A stretch of DNA of 64,000 nt from Eutreptiella sp. 'Long Island Sound 2002' (taxonomy: Eukaryota; Euglenozoa; Euglenophyceae; Eutreptiales; Eutreptiaceae): the NCBI GenBank assembly GCA_964036045.1, contig OZ038384.1, positions 36,334,238 through 36,398,237 on the forward strand, given 5' to 3'. The notes beneath the pieces are model-generated. The model did not search any database. It was given only the letters and a program-made list of their open reading frames with translations, and was not told where the DNA came from. Shown piece by piece: positions 19,651-28,949 of this stretch. Both the position numbers and the translations under genes were made by a program. Each line of letters starts with the position of its first letter. Position 1 is the first letter of the stretch.

Positions 19651-22495
19651 TGACGCGTTCCCGTGGGGGGCCGGCCACGGGACGCTGCGGTGACACGCAC
19701 AAGTGAGCAGGCAGGCAAAGCACTACGCTCACAAGGGCATCAATACGCTCGTGTCATGTGACAAAGCGTTTCAGGATCCTTGCCACTCTGCAACAAGGGA
19801 ACGAAGGTATGTACAGCAACACATCAGGATATGTACACATGGGGTTAAGACTGGACTGGGGTAAGGGCATCACAGGACAATAGACACTCTATCCTAACTT
19901 GTATCCCAATCCCAGGTCTGACCCTCTCAGTGGCTGATGGGGGCGGGGGCTCAAACTCATCCCATGCCCTGCTCAGTCCGGACCCTGAAACCCTGCCGAT
20001 GGGAGAGGTGTCCCGCCTAGCCACAGGCGAGTTCCTGGGAACCAAGGTGCTCCAAGGTCAACTGACAATCGCTCCCGATGCTCCCCCAGCGGCAGGTCTC
20101 AAATCCTCTCTGAGCCAGAGATATGGCCCCGCCAATATCACCCAGGAGTTGGTAGCTGAAAATGGGCTGTTTCAGCCCAAACTGAAAATAACTCCAAAAT
20201 CCCCAAACTTGACCACTCGTTTGGACCCGCCAGAGGTAGGGATGAGGCAACTGACCCTATGCCCTTTGAGTACGAACTCCATGGAGCCCTCACCCAACCT
20301 GGTTCCCTCTGAGATTCCGGCATCAGGGCACCACGGGTTCGTCACGTGGGGTCATGATTGCCAAAATGGCAAAATCGGCCGTCTCGGGCGACCGTCCAGG
20401 GTAGGAAATCTTGGCGATATTGACGCGCCAAGCCTTGATTCACAACCCTTGATATCCCCTCTGGTCCCATGCCCTGGGTTATCGCTTGCCGTCACGCCGG
20501 CTGCTTACTGTTCACCGAGGGGATGACCACACGGACGGGGCAGAAAGCAACATGCGGTGCAAAGGTGGGGATCGTGGATCGCACCAAAAGTTGAAAAACT
20601 CCGGATGAGCCGGAGGAGCAAAGACAAAACTCAAGGGCGTCCAACCCTTGGTCATAAGCTACAATATGTGCCACTCTTTTCTGGCTAGATTCCGTGTCCC
20701 ATGGAGATATGGTACTTCCAATATGGCATACAATGGCAAAAACAGCGAAATTTGGCCAAAACGGCCCGCACTCATGATTCCATATCTCCATGGCTACGGC
20801 GAGGCTCCTTTCAACCAAAGATGCGATAGACACGTGGGACTTAGGTCCCAGTATATGCCACTTGCCATCCTTCATGGTCGCCTCTAGCTATTTTTCCCAT
20901 TGGAGCGAAAGTGACACACGTATGGGGCAGAATGGCAACATACCCCAAATTGGGCGACTCACAACTCTCCCATCAAGAGGAGAGGTAACATGGGGAAACA
21001 CCCCATTCGATGTGGGCTTATGTGCCCTCTCCGAATTGCCCTTACCCTTGGTCAAGTGGCGCACGCAACCTCGGGGGTGAAATCAGGGGGAGAAGGAGTT
21101 TGTGGCCATTTTGGGCAAAACGGCCAAAATTCACCCAAAAGCGGTCCCTCCAATTATCGTATCTCCGTATCGCAAGAGAAAGGAGCCTCGGGCTTTTGCA
21201 TGGATGTAAACCGAAGCTTTGCTTCCCTTTTGCAACAAGGGTTGAGGTTCAAAGCACAATGAAAGCATTTTTAACACTTCAATCCTTGAAGCACACTATT
21301 TATGGGAAAAAGTGCATATATCGGCGATATCGGCATGAACATATCCTTGGGACCTTGAGGAGCAAAAATATGAGTAAACACTTTTGGAGTGGGCCCATAG
21401 TAGGTGCTTTCAAACATGCACCCTATGGTTAGATTGTCTCCGCCCACTCGTATCATTAGTGCTTGCATATGAGCGCGTGTGCAAAGAGGCAATGTGGCAC
21501 GCGTGCTCACAAGGCGAAATAATATAAAATAGAAGACAAGGTTGTAAAAATCAACCAAGCCATCCACGATGTCCTTCCTGGTCTCTACTTTACATATTGC
21601 CTTGATTCGAGGCTCAACTCCCCATTAGCTTCGAATACGAGCCTCGGGGGTTTGGCCATTTTGGCCTAATTTTCGACCAAAACTTGCCCTCTTTTGAAAA
21701 TAGAGTTTTGGTACGCATTGAATTGCGTGGAGCCATCGTTGAGTTGGCTCGTAAAACGAAAATGGCCTCAGGCTTTTGGTCTTGTGAGCATTGTGTTCGG
21801 TCATTAACGTTCATGCTCACAAGGCCACAAAGTTAGCGTTTGCGCACGCAAACGACTTGGGTTTACGAGACCCATAGGCTGCCTAAAACACCGCCATTGC
21901 CCACTTCCCTAAGCAAGATGATATGCCCGCGTGAGAGGGGCATGGATGAAAGACATAGGGGGGAGACGTAGGGTTCTGTGCGAACTCATGGTCCTTGAGA
22001 AGCACGAGTTCGCACGATCGACGGAAAGCCTTGCGCGCTGATTTTCTCGAAAACGCAACGGCGAAAAATTCTGGTGAACACACCAGATGAAAGTACATCA
22101 AATACCCTCTAGATTCAGCCCTTAAGTTCTCTTAGAACCTCACAGGTACTCGAGAAAAGTCAATCACAAAACTCGCCACGGAGAAGCGACGAAGGCGCGA
22201 GAACAGGCGACATCAGGCGGCGATTTCACGACAATTAGAAATCGCGGTAGAAATCGGGTATTTCACCAATTTCTGCCCGAAAATCGATCAAGACAATAAA
22301 ATCACGGTAATTCTACATCGATTTATTGGTTAGAAATCGGATTCCAGATTTCACGGGTTAGAGAACAGGGATAGCCGGTGTCAACGGCTTCCGCACGGGT
22401 GTGACGGCTCGCAGGCCTCTGGGCCATGGGCCATAACGGGTGTGACGGCTCACAGGCCTCCGGGCCATGGGCCATAGGTTCTGGGTACCGCTTCA
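19651..22495 (-). repeat. CV2 3' LTR
   Basis: 2,845 bp. On the plus strand it starts TGACGCGTTCCC and ends TACCGCTTCA, matching 33,659-36,503 throughout. The adjacent GTCC and polypurine tract fix the borders. Open frames common to both LTRs are not taken as genes. Confidence 0.92.
22397..22476. repeat. 41-bp tandem repeat near LTR 5' end
   Basis: Two units beginning GGGTGTGACGGCTC, each containing GGGCCATGGGCCATA, present also in the other LTR at 36,405-36,484. They lie about 20-100 bp inside the U3 end, a position where enhancers commonly sit. Confidence 0.75.
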
Positions 22496-22506
22496 CCCCC
22501 CTCCTT
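22496..22506 (-). promoter_or_regulatory. CV2 polypurine tract
   Basis: Minus strand AAGGAGGGGGG is directly followed by the LTR start TGAAGCGG. Confidence 0.8.
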
Positions 22507-23965
22507 AGAGCAAACCCTGGGGGGGGCTCGATAACACCCACGCATGGCAGCGGGTACCCAGGACCACTTCCTGAAGGGGGGGGGGTGTCACATCCTCAAA
22601 CGAGGCTGATTCAGGGTAGGCTGCCCAAATCCCACAGTAAGATAGGTATGATGCTGTAAAAGCTCGTAGCACATGTATAGTATCAAGTATCAAGTCCCGG
22701 GTCCTGGCGGCGATTGTTCGGCATCCAAAGGACCCGTTAACCCATACCAGGCGCACCGGGTGCCGGCTGCTACGGTCACCACCACAGTGGCAGTGGCATA
22801 CACGGCCAACATAGGCGACACACGACGACCGAGGTGGTCCCACAGGTCGAGAGCGACCACAAAGATCCATCAGGCTACCCCAAGCTTCCCAAGGCCCGCC
22901 GACTGGGGAGAGTCCCCACGGGTCCTTCCTCGGGCGCACCATGTCCATATCCATACGACGCGAGTCCAGAGTTGTACAGCCGAACTCCTTAAGGGATCTT
23001 AAGGGAGCTCCTCCTGAAGGGATCGGGCATCAAGGCCGTCTTTTCCCTCGCCCTATTACCACGAAGGCCATACATGAGGGAGTCCTCATGCAGTGTGGGC
23101 GGAGGCGTCGACTCCTCAAACCACCAGTTTCCCAGGCAGACTGACCGAGGTCAGGAGCACCGGAGGCCGCCATCCGACTGCAAGTGCGTCTGCGAATCGG
23201 TAGGCTCACACTGGGACTGACAGTGGCGGACCGCTGGGAGTGTAGTCAGGCAACTGGGCTTCCCGCCTGGCGCCATCAGGATCTCCACATCACAGCGAAT
23301 AGGGCAACACGGTATCACGAGCACTCAAACAGTAGAATCTGTATTCGAGTACTGGTCCAGGCTGGACCAGGCTGTATGAACATGTACACGGCGACTCAAG
23401 GCGCCTTCGTATCCGACTCTGTGAAAAACAGTCCACACTCAGTGATGGGCTAACATACAGATGCACATATCCTGGGGGACAAAGAAAGCAAGCAATAATC
23501 AGGTAAACAGGCGTGTAAACACACTCTGGTCAGAGTGCCAAACCACGCCACGGTCAGGATAAGGCAAATGCAGGAGGGTGGACAGGATAACGCCTGAGTT
23601 CAGGCATATATAGTCTCGAGACACACGTCGACTGGTCTGGATTCCGCAAGTGCCATGGAACCAGACCACACACCAAAAAAATCGCAATGCCGATGACAGC
23701 GGCATCCGTTGCGCAACGTCGTATGGGCTTCAAGGCCCCAAGAGCTCAGGAAAATGAAGGTCAGTCGCCTCACCTGGTTTCCCAAGGATTCAGCAGGTGG
23801 GGAGTGACGAATAGAAGAAGAGAGGGGCCATCCTCCTCTGGATTCAGCAGGGGGGGGTATATGGCCACTCTGTCACCGAAGAATGGAAGAGAGCAAGCAA
23901 GTAAGGGACGATTCGTCGGCCTCACAAGCGCTCAAAACGCATCAGGGGAGAGCTCAGGGCGCTGA
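22507..23965 (-). other. CV2 3' untranslated region
   Basis: 1.46 kb between the chromodomain stop and the polypurine tract. No protein-like frame is seen. A short duplication (GGTCCAGGCTGGACCAGGCT) lies near 23,354. Confidence 0.55.
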
Positions 23966-26053
23966 TCAGGCACCCCTGGCTGCAATCGCCCGGGTGAGTG
24001 CTGCCAAGTCCGAAACGTGGATCTTGGTCTTGTGCTTGCGGATGTACTCCATGAAGGGAGTATTGACCCGCGGCACGAACGAGGAGACGGGTTCCCAGGT
24101 ATCGTCGGACGGCCCAGAGCCTCGCCAACGAACCTTGAACTCCAGACATCCGGGTGCCGAGGCTTTCGGACGCTGAGCCAGGATCTTCTCGACAGTATAG
24201 TCGTCCTGCTCAGCATAGTCATCATCCGAATCAGCCTCATGTGCGGCATAGCTCAGGGACACATGTTGGCCACGGAGGTCGGGTTCCCGCACACGGAGTT
24301 GACTCTCGTGGCGCTCCCGGAACTGTCCGTGACCCACCTTGATGCGGTAGGTGTCCTCACCAATCCTGCGGACCACCTCGCCGGGTGTGAACCAGGTCTC
24401 GGTGCGGTGGGTGCCCATAGGGCGGGGTCTGATCACCCACACCGGGTCTCCCACCCTGAACTTCTGCGCTGTTGAGCTCGGGGCGGACTTCTGACGCTCA
24501 GCATGCTCGTTCTCAAGCTGCTGGCGGATGTCCCGCGCCGTTTGCTCTTGCCGCGCGAAGAATTCCTTGGCATCCATAGCCATGCCATCACCAGACAAGG
24601 GAAGTCCCCTACCCAGGGGGTCCCTGCCGAACAGAATCTGGTGAGGGGACAAACCGCCCGGTGTGGGGGTGTCATGATGGGCCTTCAGAGCAGGCCACAT
24701 CTCCTCAAACCAGTTCCGACGTGGATTGGTGATGTGGATCTTGCGCAGCTTCTCGAACAGCTGCCGTCCAGCCACTTCAGCACGGCCGTTGGACCGGCTG
24801 AGATAGGCGACGCTCTTGGCATGACGTATTCCCATGAGGGAACACATAGCCTTGAACCAGCCACCAGTAAACTGGGGCCCTCGGTCACTGCAAATGGTGC
24901 GGGGGATGTCAAAGACGGTCAGCCAATGACGAATCATCATGACTGCCACTTCCTTGGCAAGCAACCCCTTTTTGCGTGCCGGAACGGCTACAACGTAGCC
25001 GCTGTGGCGGTCCATACAGAGAACCACACAGTCAAAGGTCTCCTTGCCAATGTGCACCTCGGGCATGGAGAAGACGTCCATGGCCACGCTCTCCATGGGC
25101 TGGTCAGGAACCGGGGTCCATTGGGGTTCCCCCTTGACGTTCCGGTTGTCGGGATTGCAGGCCTGACAGACCGAGCAACCCTTCCTGACCTTCTTGATGG
25201 CGGTGTAGAGAACGATATGGTCGATCTCGAACCGACGCTGCATGTCAAGAGCTTGCTTCTTGACCCCTGAGTGCAGCATGTGGTGGTGCCAAGCTTCACA
25301 AAGCTCGAGCACCCGGGACTCTGGTACTAGCAGCTTACCATTCCGATAGAGCTTGCCATCTTCCTCGGTCAGCCCTTTTGGCCACTTCTGCCCGTCGTCA
25401 GGGTCGGTCACAGCCCTATACTCGGCCGCAAAGGCCTCAGACTTGGCGTAGTCGTCGGTCCAGTCGTCCTGGAGGCAAGACTCCGGGAAGAGGTGCTTGT
25501 CGGACTCAGCTCCCTCTGGGGCGAGTACACTGACCGCTCTGCTCACCCTCGACGCGAGGGGGGCATCCGTAGCCATGACGACGAAGCATTTTGCACCCTC
25601 CTCCTCCATCAGGCGCTCCATCTCAATGATCCTTTTGGCTTCAGCGGTCTCAGCCTCATCGCCATGGGCAGAGATATCCTGCATGCCCTTGCTGGCGGGA
25701 TAGGCCCACCTACTGAGACAGTCCGCCACGGTGTTATCCTTTCCAGGAATGTAAACAACCGTAAGGTCGAACTTGGCCAAGGTCTCATGCCATCTTGCCC
25801 GTCGGGAGGCGGGACCTGAGGGGGTGTCCACGTGCTCCTTGTGCCACGACTGCAGACTCTGATGGTCGGTGCAGACGGTGACGGGATAAAGGGCTATGTA
25901 CCCAGCCCATTTCCTGAGTGCCATGACGATGGCATACGCCTCCGTTTCACGGGGCGTCCACGTCCGTCTCTGGCCTTCCGCCAGGACTCGGCTCCAGAAG
26001 GCCACGGGCACGTGCCTCCCATCGTCAAAGCACTTGCTCCAACACAGCGCCAA
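23966..26053 (-). CDS. CV2 pol 3' part: RNase H end, integrase, chromodomain
   Basis: 695 codons. Residues 8-110: rest of RNase H (PVAFWSRVLAEGQ, TWTPRETEAYAIVMALRKW, VCTDHQSL). Then an HHCC zinc-binding site (HMLHSG...CSVCQAC) and the integrase core with D (AMDVFSMPE), D (ICSDRGPQF) and E (NGRAEVAGRQL). The C-terminus carries a chromodomain (DYTVEKILAQR...FKVRWRGSGPSDDTWEP). The frame differs from the upstream pol frame by one base. RNase H resumes at CFDDG right after the frame ending EQVL, so a one-base insertion near 26,040 is the simplest reading. Confidence 0.9.
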   Translation of the reverse strand: MALCWSKCFDDGRHVPVAFWSRVLAEGQRRTWTPRETEAYAIVMALRKWAGYIALYPVTVCTDHQSLQSWHKEHVDTPSGPASRRARWHETLAKFDLTVVYIPGKDNTVADCLSRWAYPASKGMQDISAHGDEAETAEAKRIIEMERLMEEEGAKCFVVMATDAPLASRVSRAVSVLAPEGAESDKHLFPESCLQDDWTDDYAKSEAFAAEYRAVTDPDDGQKWPKGLTEEDGKLYRNGKLLVPESRVLELCEAWHHHMLHSGVKKQALDMQRRFEIDHIVLYTAIKKVRKGCSVCQACNPDNRNVKGEPQWTPVPDQPMESVAMDVFSMPEVHIGKETFDCVVLCMDRHSGYVVAVPARKKGLLAKEVAVMMIRHWLTVFDIPRTICSDRGPQFTGGWFKAMCSLMGIRHAKSVAYLSRSNGRAEVAGRQLFEKLRKIHITNPRRNWFEEMWPALKAHHDTPTPGGLSPHQILFGRDPLGRGLPLSGDGMAMDAKEFFARQEQTARDIRQQLENEHAERQKSAPSSTAQKFRVGDPVWVIRPRPMGTHRTETWFTPGEVVRRIGEDTYRIKVGHGQFRERHESQLRVREPDLRGQHVSLSYAAHEADSDDDYAEQDDYTVEKILAQRPKASAPGCLEFKVRWRGSGPSDDTWEPVSSFVPRVNTPFMEYIRKHKTKIHVSDLAALTRAIAARGA

Positions 26054-28949
26054 TGGCGTAGTCGGATGCGTCGGTGCGCAGGACGAACCCTCGGTCGGGA
26101 TCCACGAGGTGCAGACCCACTGCGGATAGCAGCGCCTGCTTCATCCCCTCAAAGGCACGGTCGGACTCAGCTGTCCAGACCAGAGCCTTCTTGGACCCCT
26201 TCTTGGTCTCCTCTCGGTTGCCCTTGAGCATGGTCGTCATGGGGGCTGCATACTCGGCATACATTTTGATATACCCCGAGTAGTAGTTGCAGAACCCCAG
26301 ATACGCCCGTAGCTCAGAGACCGTCTTGGGCTTTTCCCAGTGCTCAATCGCCGCCACCTTGCCAGGTATGGGCTTTCGCTGCCCGTTCCAAACTACGTGG
26401 CCAGCGAAGACCACCTCGCTTACCGCAATGGTGGCCTTGTCACTGCTGCCCCTGAGTTTGTGCCGAACCAGAAGGTCCAGCACTCGAGTGACGTCCCTCT
26501 CGTGTGCCTCCAGGAGCTCCTCGTAGCTCATGCTGGGGTCCCCGGACGCGATGATCACGTCGTCCACGAAGGGGTCCGCACAGTCGCGCACCGGCTCAAG
26601 CAGGTTCTCCAGCATCCGCTGAAAAGCCGCATTGCTGTTGGTAACGCCCATGGGCATCACCTTCCACTGGAGAGGTCCAAGTGGGGTGCTCATGGCCGTG
26701 CAGGCACGGGACTCCTCAGCGAGAGGCATCTGATGATAACCATGTTTCAGGTCAATCACCGTGAAGATCCTCCGCCGGTGTTGTTTTTGCAGCATGTCCT
26801 CAATGAGGGGCAGCGTATAGCTGTCGTGCTGCGTTTGGGCGTTCAGGCCGCGGTAGTCGACCACGAGCCGCCACTCACCGGCAACCTTCTTGGGGACGAC
26901 GAAGCAGGGAGAGGCCCACTCGGAGTGGCACGGCTCAAGCCAGCCTCTCTGGATGAAGTCACGGAGGATCTTCTCCATGGCCTCTTTCCTCTCGCCCCTC
27001 AGGGCAAACTCCCGGTGCCGATACACACGGGGGTCCTGCTTCAGTCGTATCTTGGCCTCGCCATACGGTCCACGCACCGGTGGGGGAAACACAGGCTTAC
27101 CGCTGAAGAAGGTATCACCATAGTTCTGCTTCAGCCTGGCTCTCAATGCCTGAATCTTGGGGCAATCATCGGATTCCGCCTTGGCTTTTCCGGGCACCTG
27201 GACCACGGAGCTTACTTGAGGGGTAGCTACTCCGCTCGCTTTCGGCTCAGGTGGTCTTCCCAGGTAGCCCAAAGGGCCATCCCTGGTCTTGCGTCGGAAT
27301 AGATCGCCGTAGGTGGGTGGGTTACCCCCGATTGGCTCGTCCTGGCTGGACAGGTGGTCCAGTACCCTCCTTACGAAGGTATCTCCATCATAGGAACCAG
27401 AGACGATCGAGTCCACTTCCCACCAGGCTTTGTCCTGGCCTTTGCCCTCACGCTGGTTTCCCCAGTCGTGAAAGGGCTGATCCATATACCCCTGAACCAG
27501 ATCCCACTCCTCTTCAGTGAGGGGCTCTTCCGATTCCGATTCCTCGATGTCAACAGGGGGAACCGAAATGCATTGCCTCCAAGGCTCCGCTATGATGCGG
27601 TTGACACACACGAAGTCCGTGGTGTCGGCCTGATCAAGGCCCCCTTCCACATAGTGGAATTCCGTTGGCCATCTCTGGGGTGGCATGGGCTGTCCCTTAG
27701 CGTCCTGATAGACACTCTCTCCAGCCGGTAGGACGACCTTGTTTAAGGTCATGTTGGTCAATGAGGCTACCCAATGTCGGGTACTTTCCTCCTCGGTGCA
27801 CCCCATAGGAACAACCAGCACTGCCTTGGAGCGGTCCTTGCGAATCTTCGCTATCGCTCTTGGAATGTCCCAACGGGGGCAATGGATCCACATCAATCCC
27901 TGATGCGGACCCCAGTGCTTCTTCCACGCGGAGTCCTGTGCGCTCCAGTACTTCTCACACACCCGAAGATGGGCGGAGGTTCCTGAAGAGAACGCATCCA
28001 GGGCCAGATCCGAAGCTCCCAAGTCCGCGACAACTCGGCTCGCCACTTCCGGCCTTACGCCGTACTCCTGGTTTGCAGGACCAGTTGGCTCAGTGTCCAG
28101 CGCGGCCACTTCGAGCTGATTGCGTTCGGGGGGGATCCATTGGCATTCCACATGGTGCTCAGGTGACAAAAGCCACGAGAGTTGGTCGTCCTGGTACAGG
28201 GTCATGGAGGCCTGGGCCGGGAGAACGCCGGAGTCCGTCTCCATCATGAAGTCGTACCCGACGATCATGTCCCAGTCCATCTCGGCCTCGTAGAAGCGAC
28301 CGTGCAGGAGGATTTCCTTGCCGAGGTCTGGGCGTCTCAGCTCACGATGGTTCACGAACTGCAGCCCAATGGCCGCTTCCTTCGTGTCTCCCACCATGTA
28401 CTGGCCGTTCGCCACCTTCAGCCTGACAGGTTTCCGACTGTCGGTAAGACACTCTGGCGGAAGCAGGCCAGCCTTGACCAAGCTGACTTGAGCTCCCGTG
28501 TCGACCAACACGTCGAAAACCTTTTCCACTTCCCCGCATAAGGCACGGACCTTAAGATGCAACTGCCGCTCGCGACCGACACGGCGCACGGCGTGCAAAC
28601 TCAGGATCTTCGGCCGTTCCAGAAGCTCAACAAGCGACTGGTGCAGGTCGTGGACAATGGGCTCAGGCTGCCCATCTGCAGCATCAAGCTGCGGTCCGGG
28701 TGATCCTCCGATACTCTCGGATAGATCCTGTAGTACATCAAACACATTCTTGGTCGCGAAGGACGGACGGGTGCAAGGGTTCGTGCCTTCACTTGCCCTC
28801 ACCCCGCCTCCGCGACTGGGTGCCGGACCGGGCCTTCCGCTCGCGGCAGTCCCTTTGTGCTTATCGACTCCCGACTGGGATGGTTCGGCGCTTCCCACGT
28901 CACCATCCTGCGACCGCCCTAGCTGGGGCCCTTGGCTGCAGGGGCTCCG
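26025..28949 (-). CDS. CV2 pol 5' part: protease, methyltransferase-like block, RT, RNase H start
   Basis: In the same frame as gag after a single UAG. Aspartic protease VLVDTGAQVSLV at about residue 130. At about 300-400 a block DLALDAFSSGTSAHLRVCEKYW, GLMWIHCPRW, then AVLVVPMG and RHWVASLTN has the layout of Dam-like adenine methyltransferases but without an intact NPPF/DPPY tetrad. RT follows: LVVDYRGLNAQT, VIDLKHGYHQM, MPMGVTNSNAAFQ, and the catalytic FVDD. RNase H begins RTDASDYAIGAVLEQ before the frameshift. All RT aspartates seen are intact. Confidence 0.88.
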   Translation of the reverse strand, partial: RSPCSQGPQLGRSQDGDVGSAEPSQSGVDKHKGTAASGRPGPAPSRGGGVRASEGTNPCTRPSFATKNVFDVLQDLSESIGGSPGPQLDAADGQPEPIVHDLHQSLVELLERPKILSLHAVRRVGRERQLHLKVRALCGEVEKVFDVLVDTGAQVSLVKAGLLPPECLTDSRKPVRLKVANGQYMVGDTKEAAIGLQFVNHRELRRPDLGKEILLHGRFYEAEMDWDMIVGYDFMMETDSGVLPAQASMTLYQDDQLSWLLSPEHHVECQWIPPERNQLEVAALDTEPTGPANQEYGVRPEVASRVVADLGASDLALDAFSSGTSAHLRVCEKYWSAQDSAWKKHWGPHQGLMWIHCPRWDIPRAIAKIRKDRSKAVLVVPMGCTEEESTRHWVASLTNMTLNKVVLPAGESVYQDAKGQPMPPQRWPTEFHYVEGGLDQADTTDFVCVNRIIAEPWRQCISVPPVDIEESESEEPLTEEEWDLVQGYMDQPFHDWGNQREGKGQDKAWWEVDSIVSGSYDGDTFVRRVLDHLSSQDEPIGGNPPTYGDLFRRKTRDGPLGYLGRPPEPKASGVATPQVSSVVQVPGKAKAESDDCPKIQALRARLKQNYGDTFFSGKPVFPPPVRGPYGEAKIRLKQDPRVYRHREFALRGERKEAMEKILRDFIQRGWLEPCHSEWASPCFVVPKKVAGEWRLVVDYRGLNAQTQHDSYTLPLIEDMLQKQHRRRIFTVIDLKHGYHQMPLAEESRACTAMSTPLGPLQWKVMPMGVTNSNAAFQRMLENLLEPVRDCADPFVDDVIIASGDPSMSYEELLEAHERDVTRVLDLLVRHKLRGSSDKATIAVSEVVFAGHVVWNGQRKPIPGKVAAIEHWEKPKTVSELRAYLGFCNYYSGYIKMYAEYAAPMTTMLKGNREETKKGSKKALVWTAESDRAFEGMKQALLSAVGLHLVDPDRGFVLRTDASDYAIGAVLEQVL

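Noticed and set aside
19930-20526. 198-codon open frame conserved at 33,938-34,534
   Set aside because: Both lie in the paired CV2 LTRs, which are identical at insertion. Conservation therefore does not indicate a gene, and the protein shows no recognisable features.
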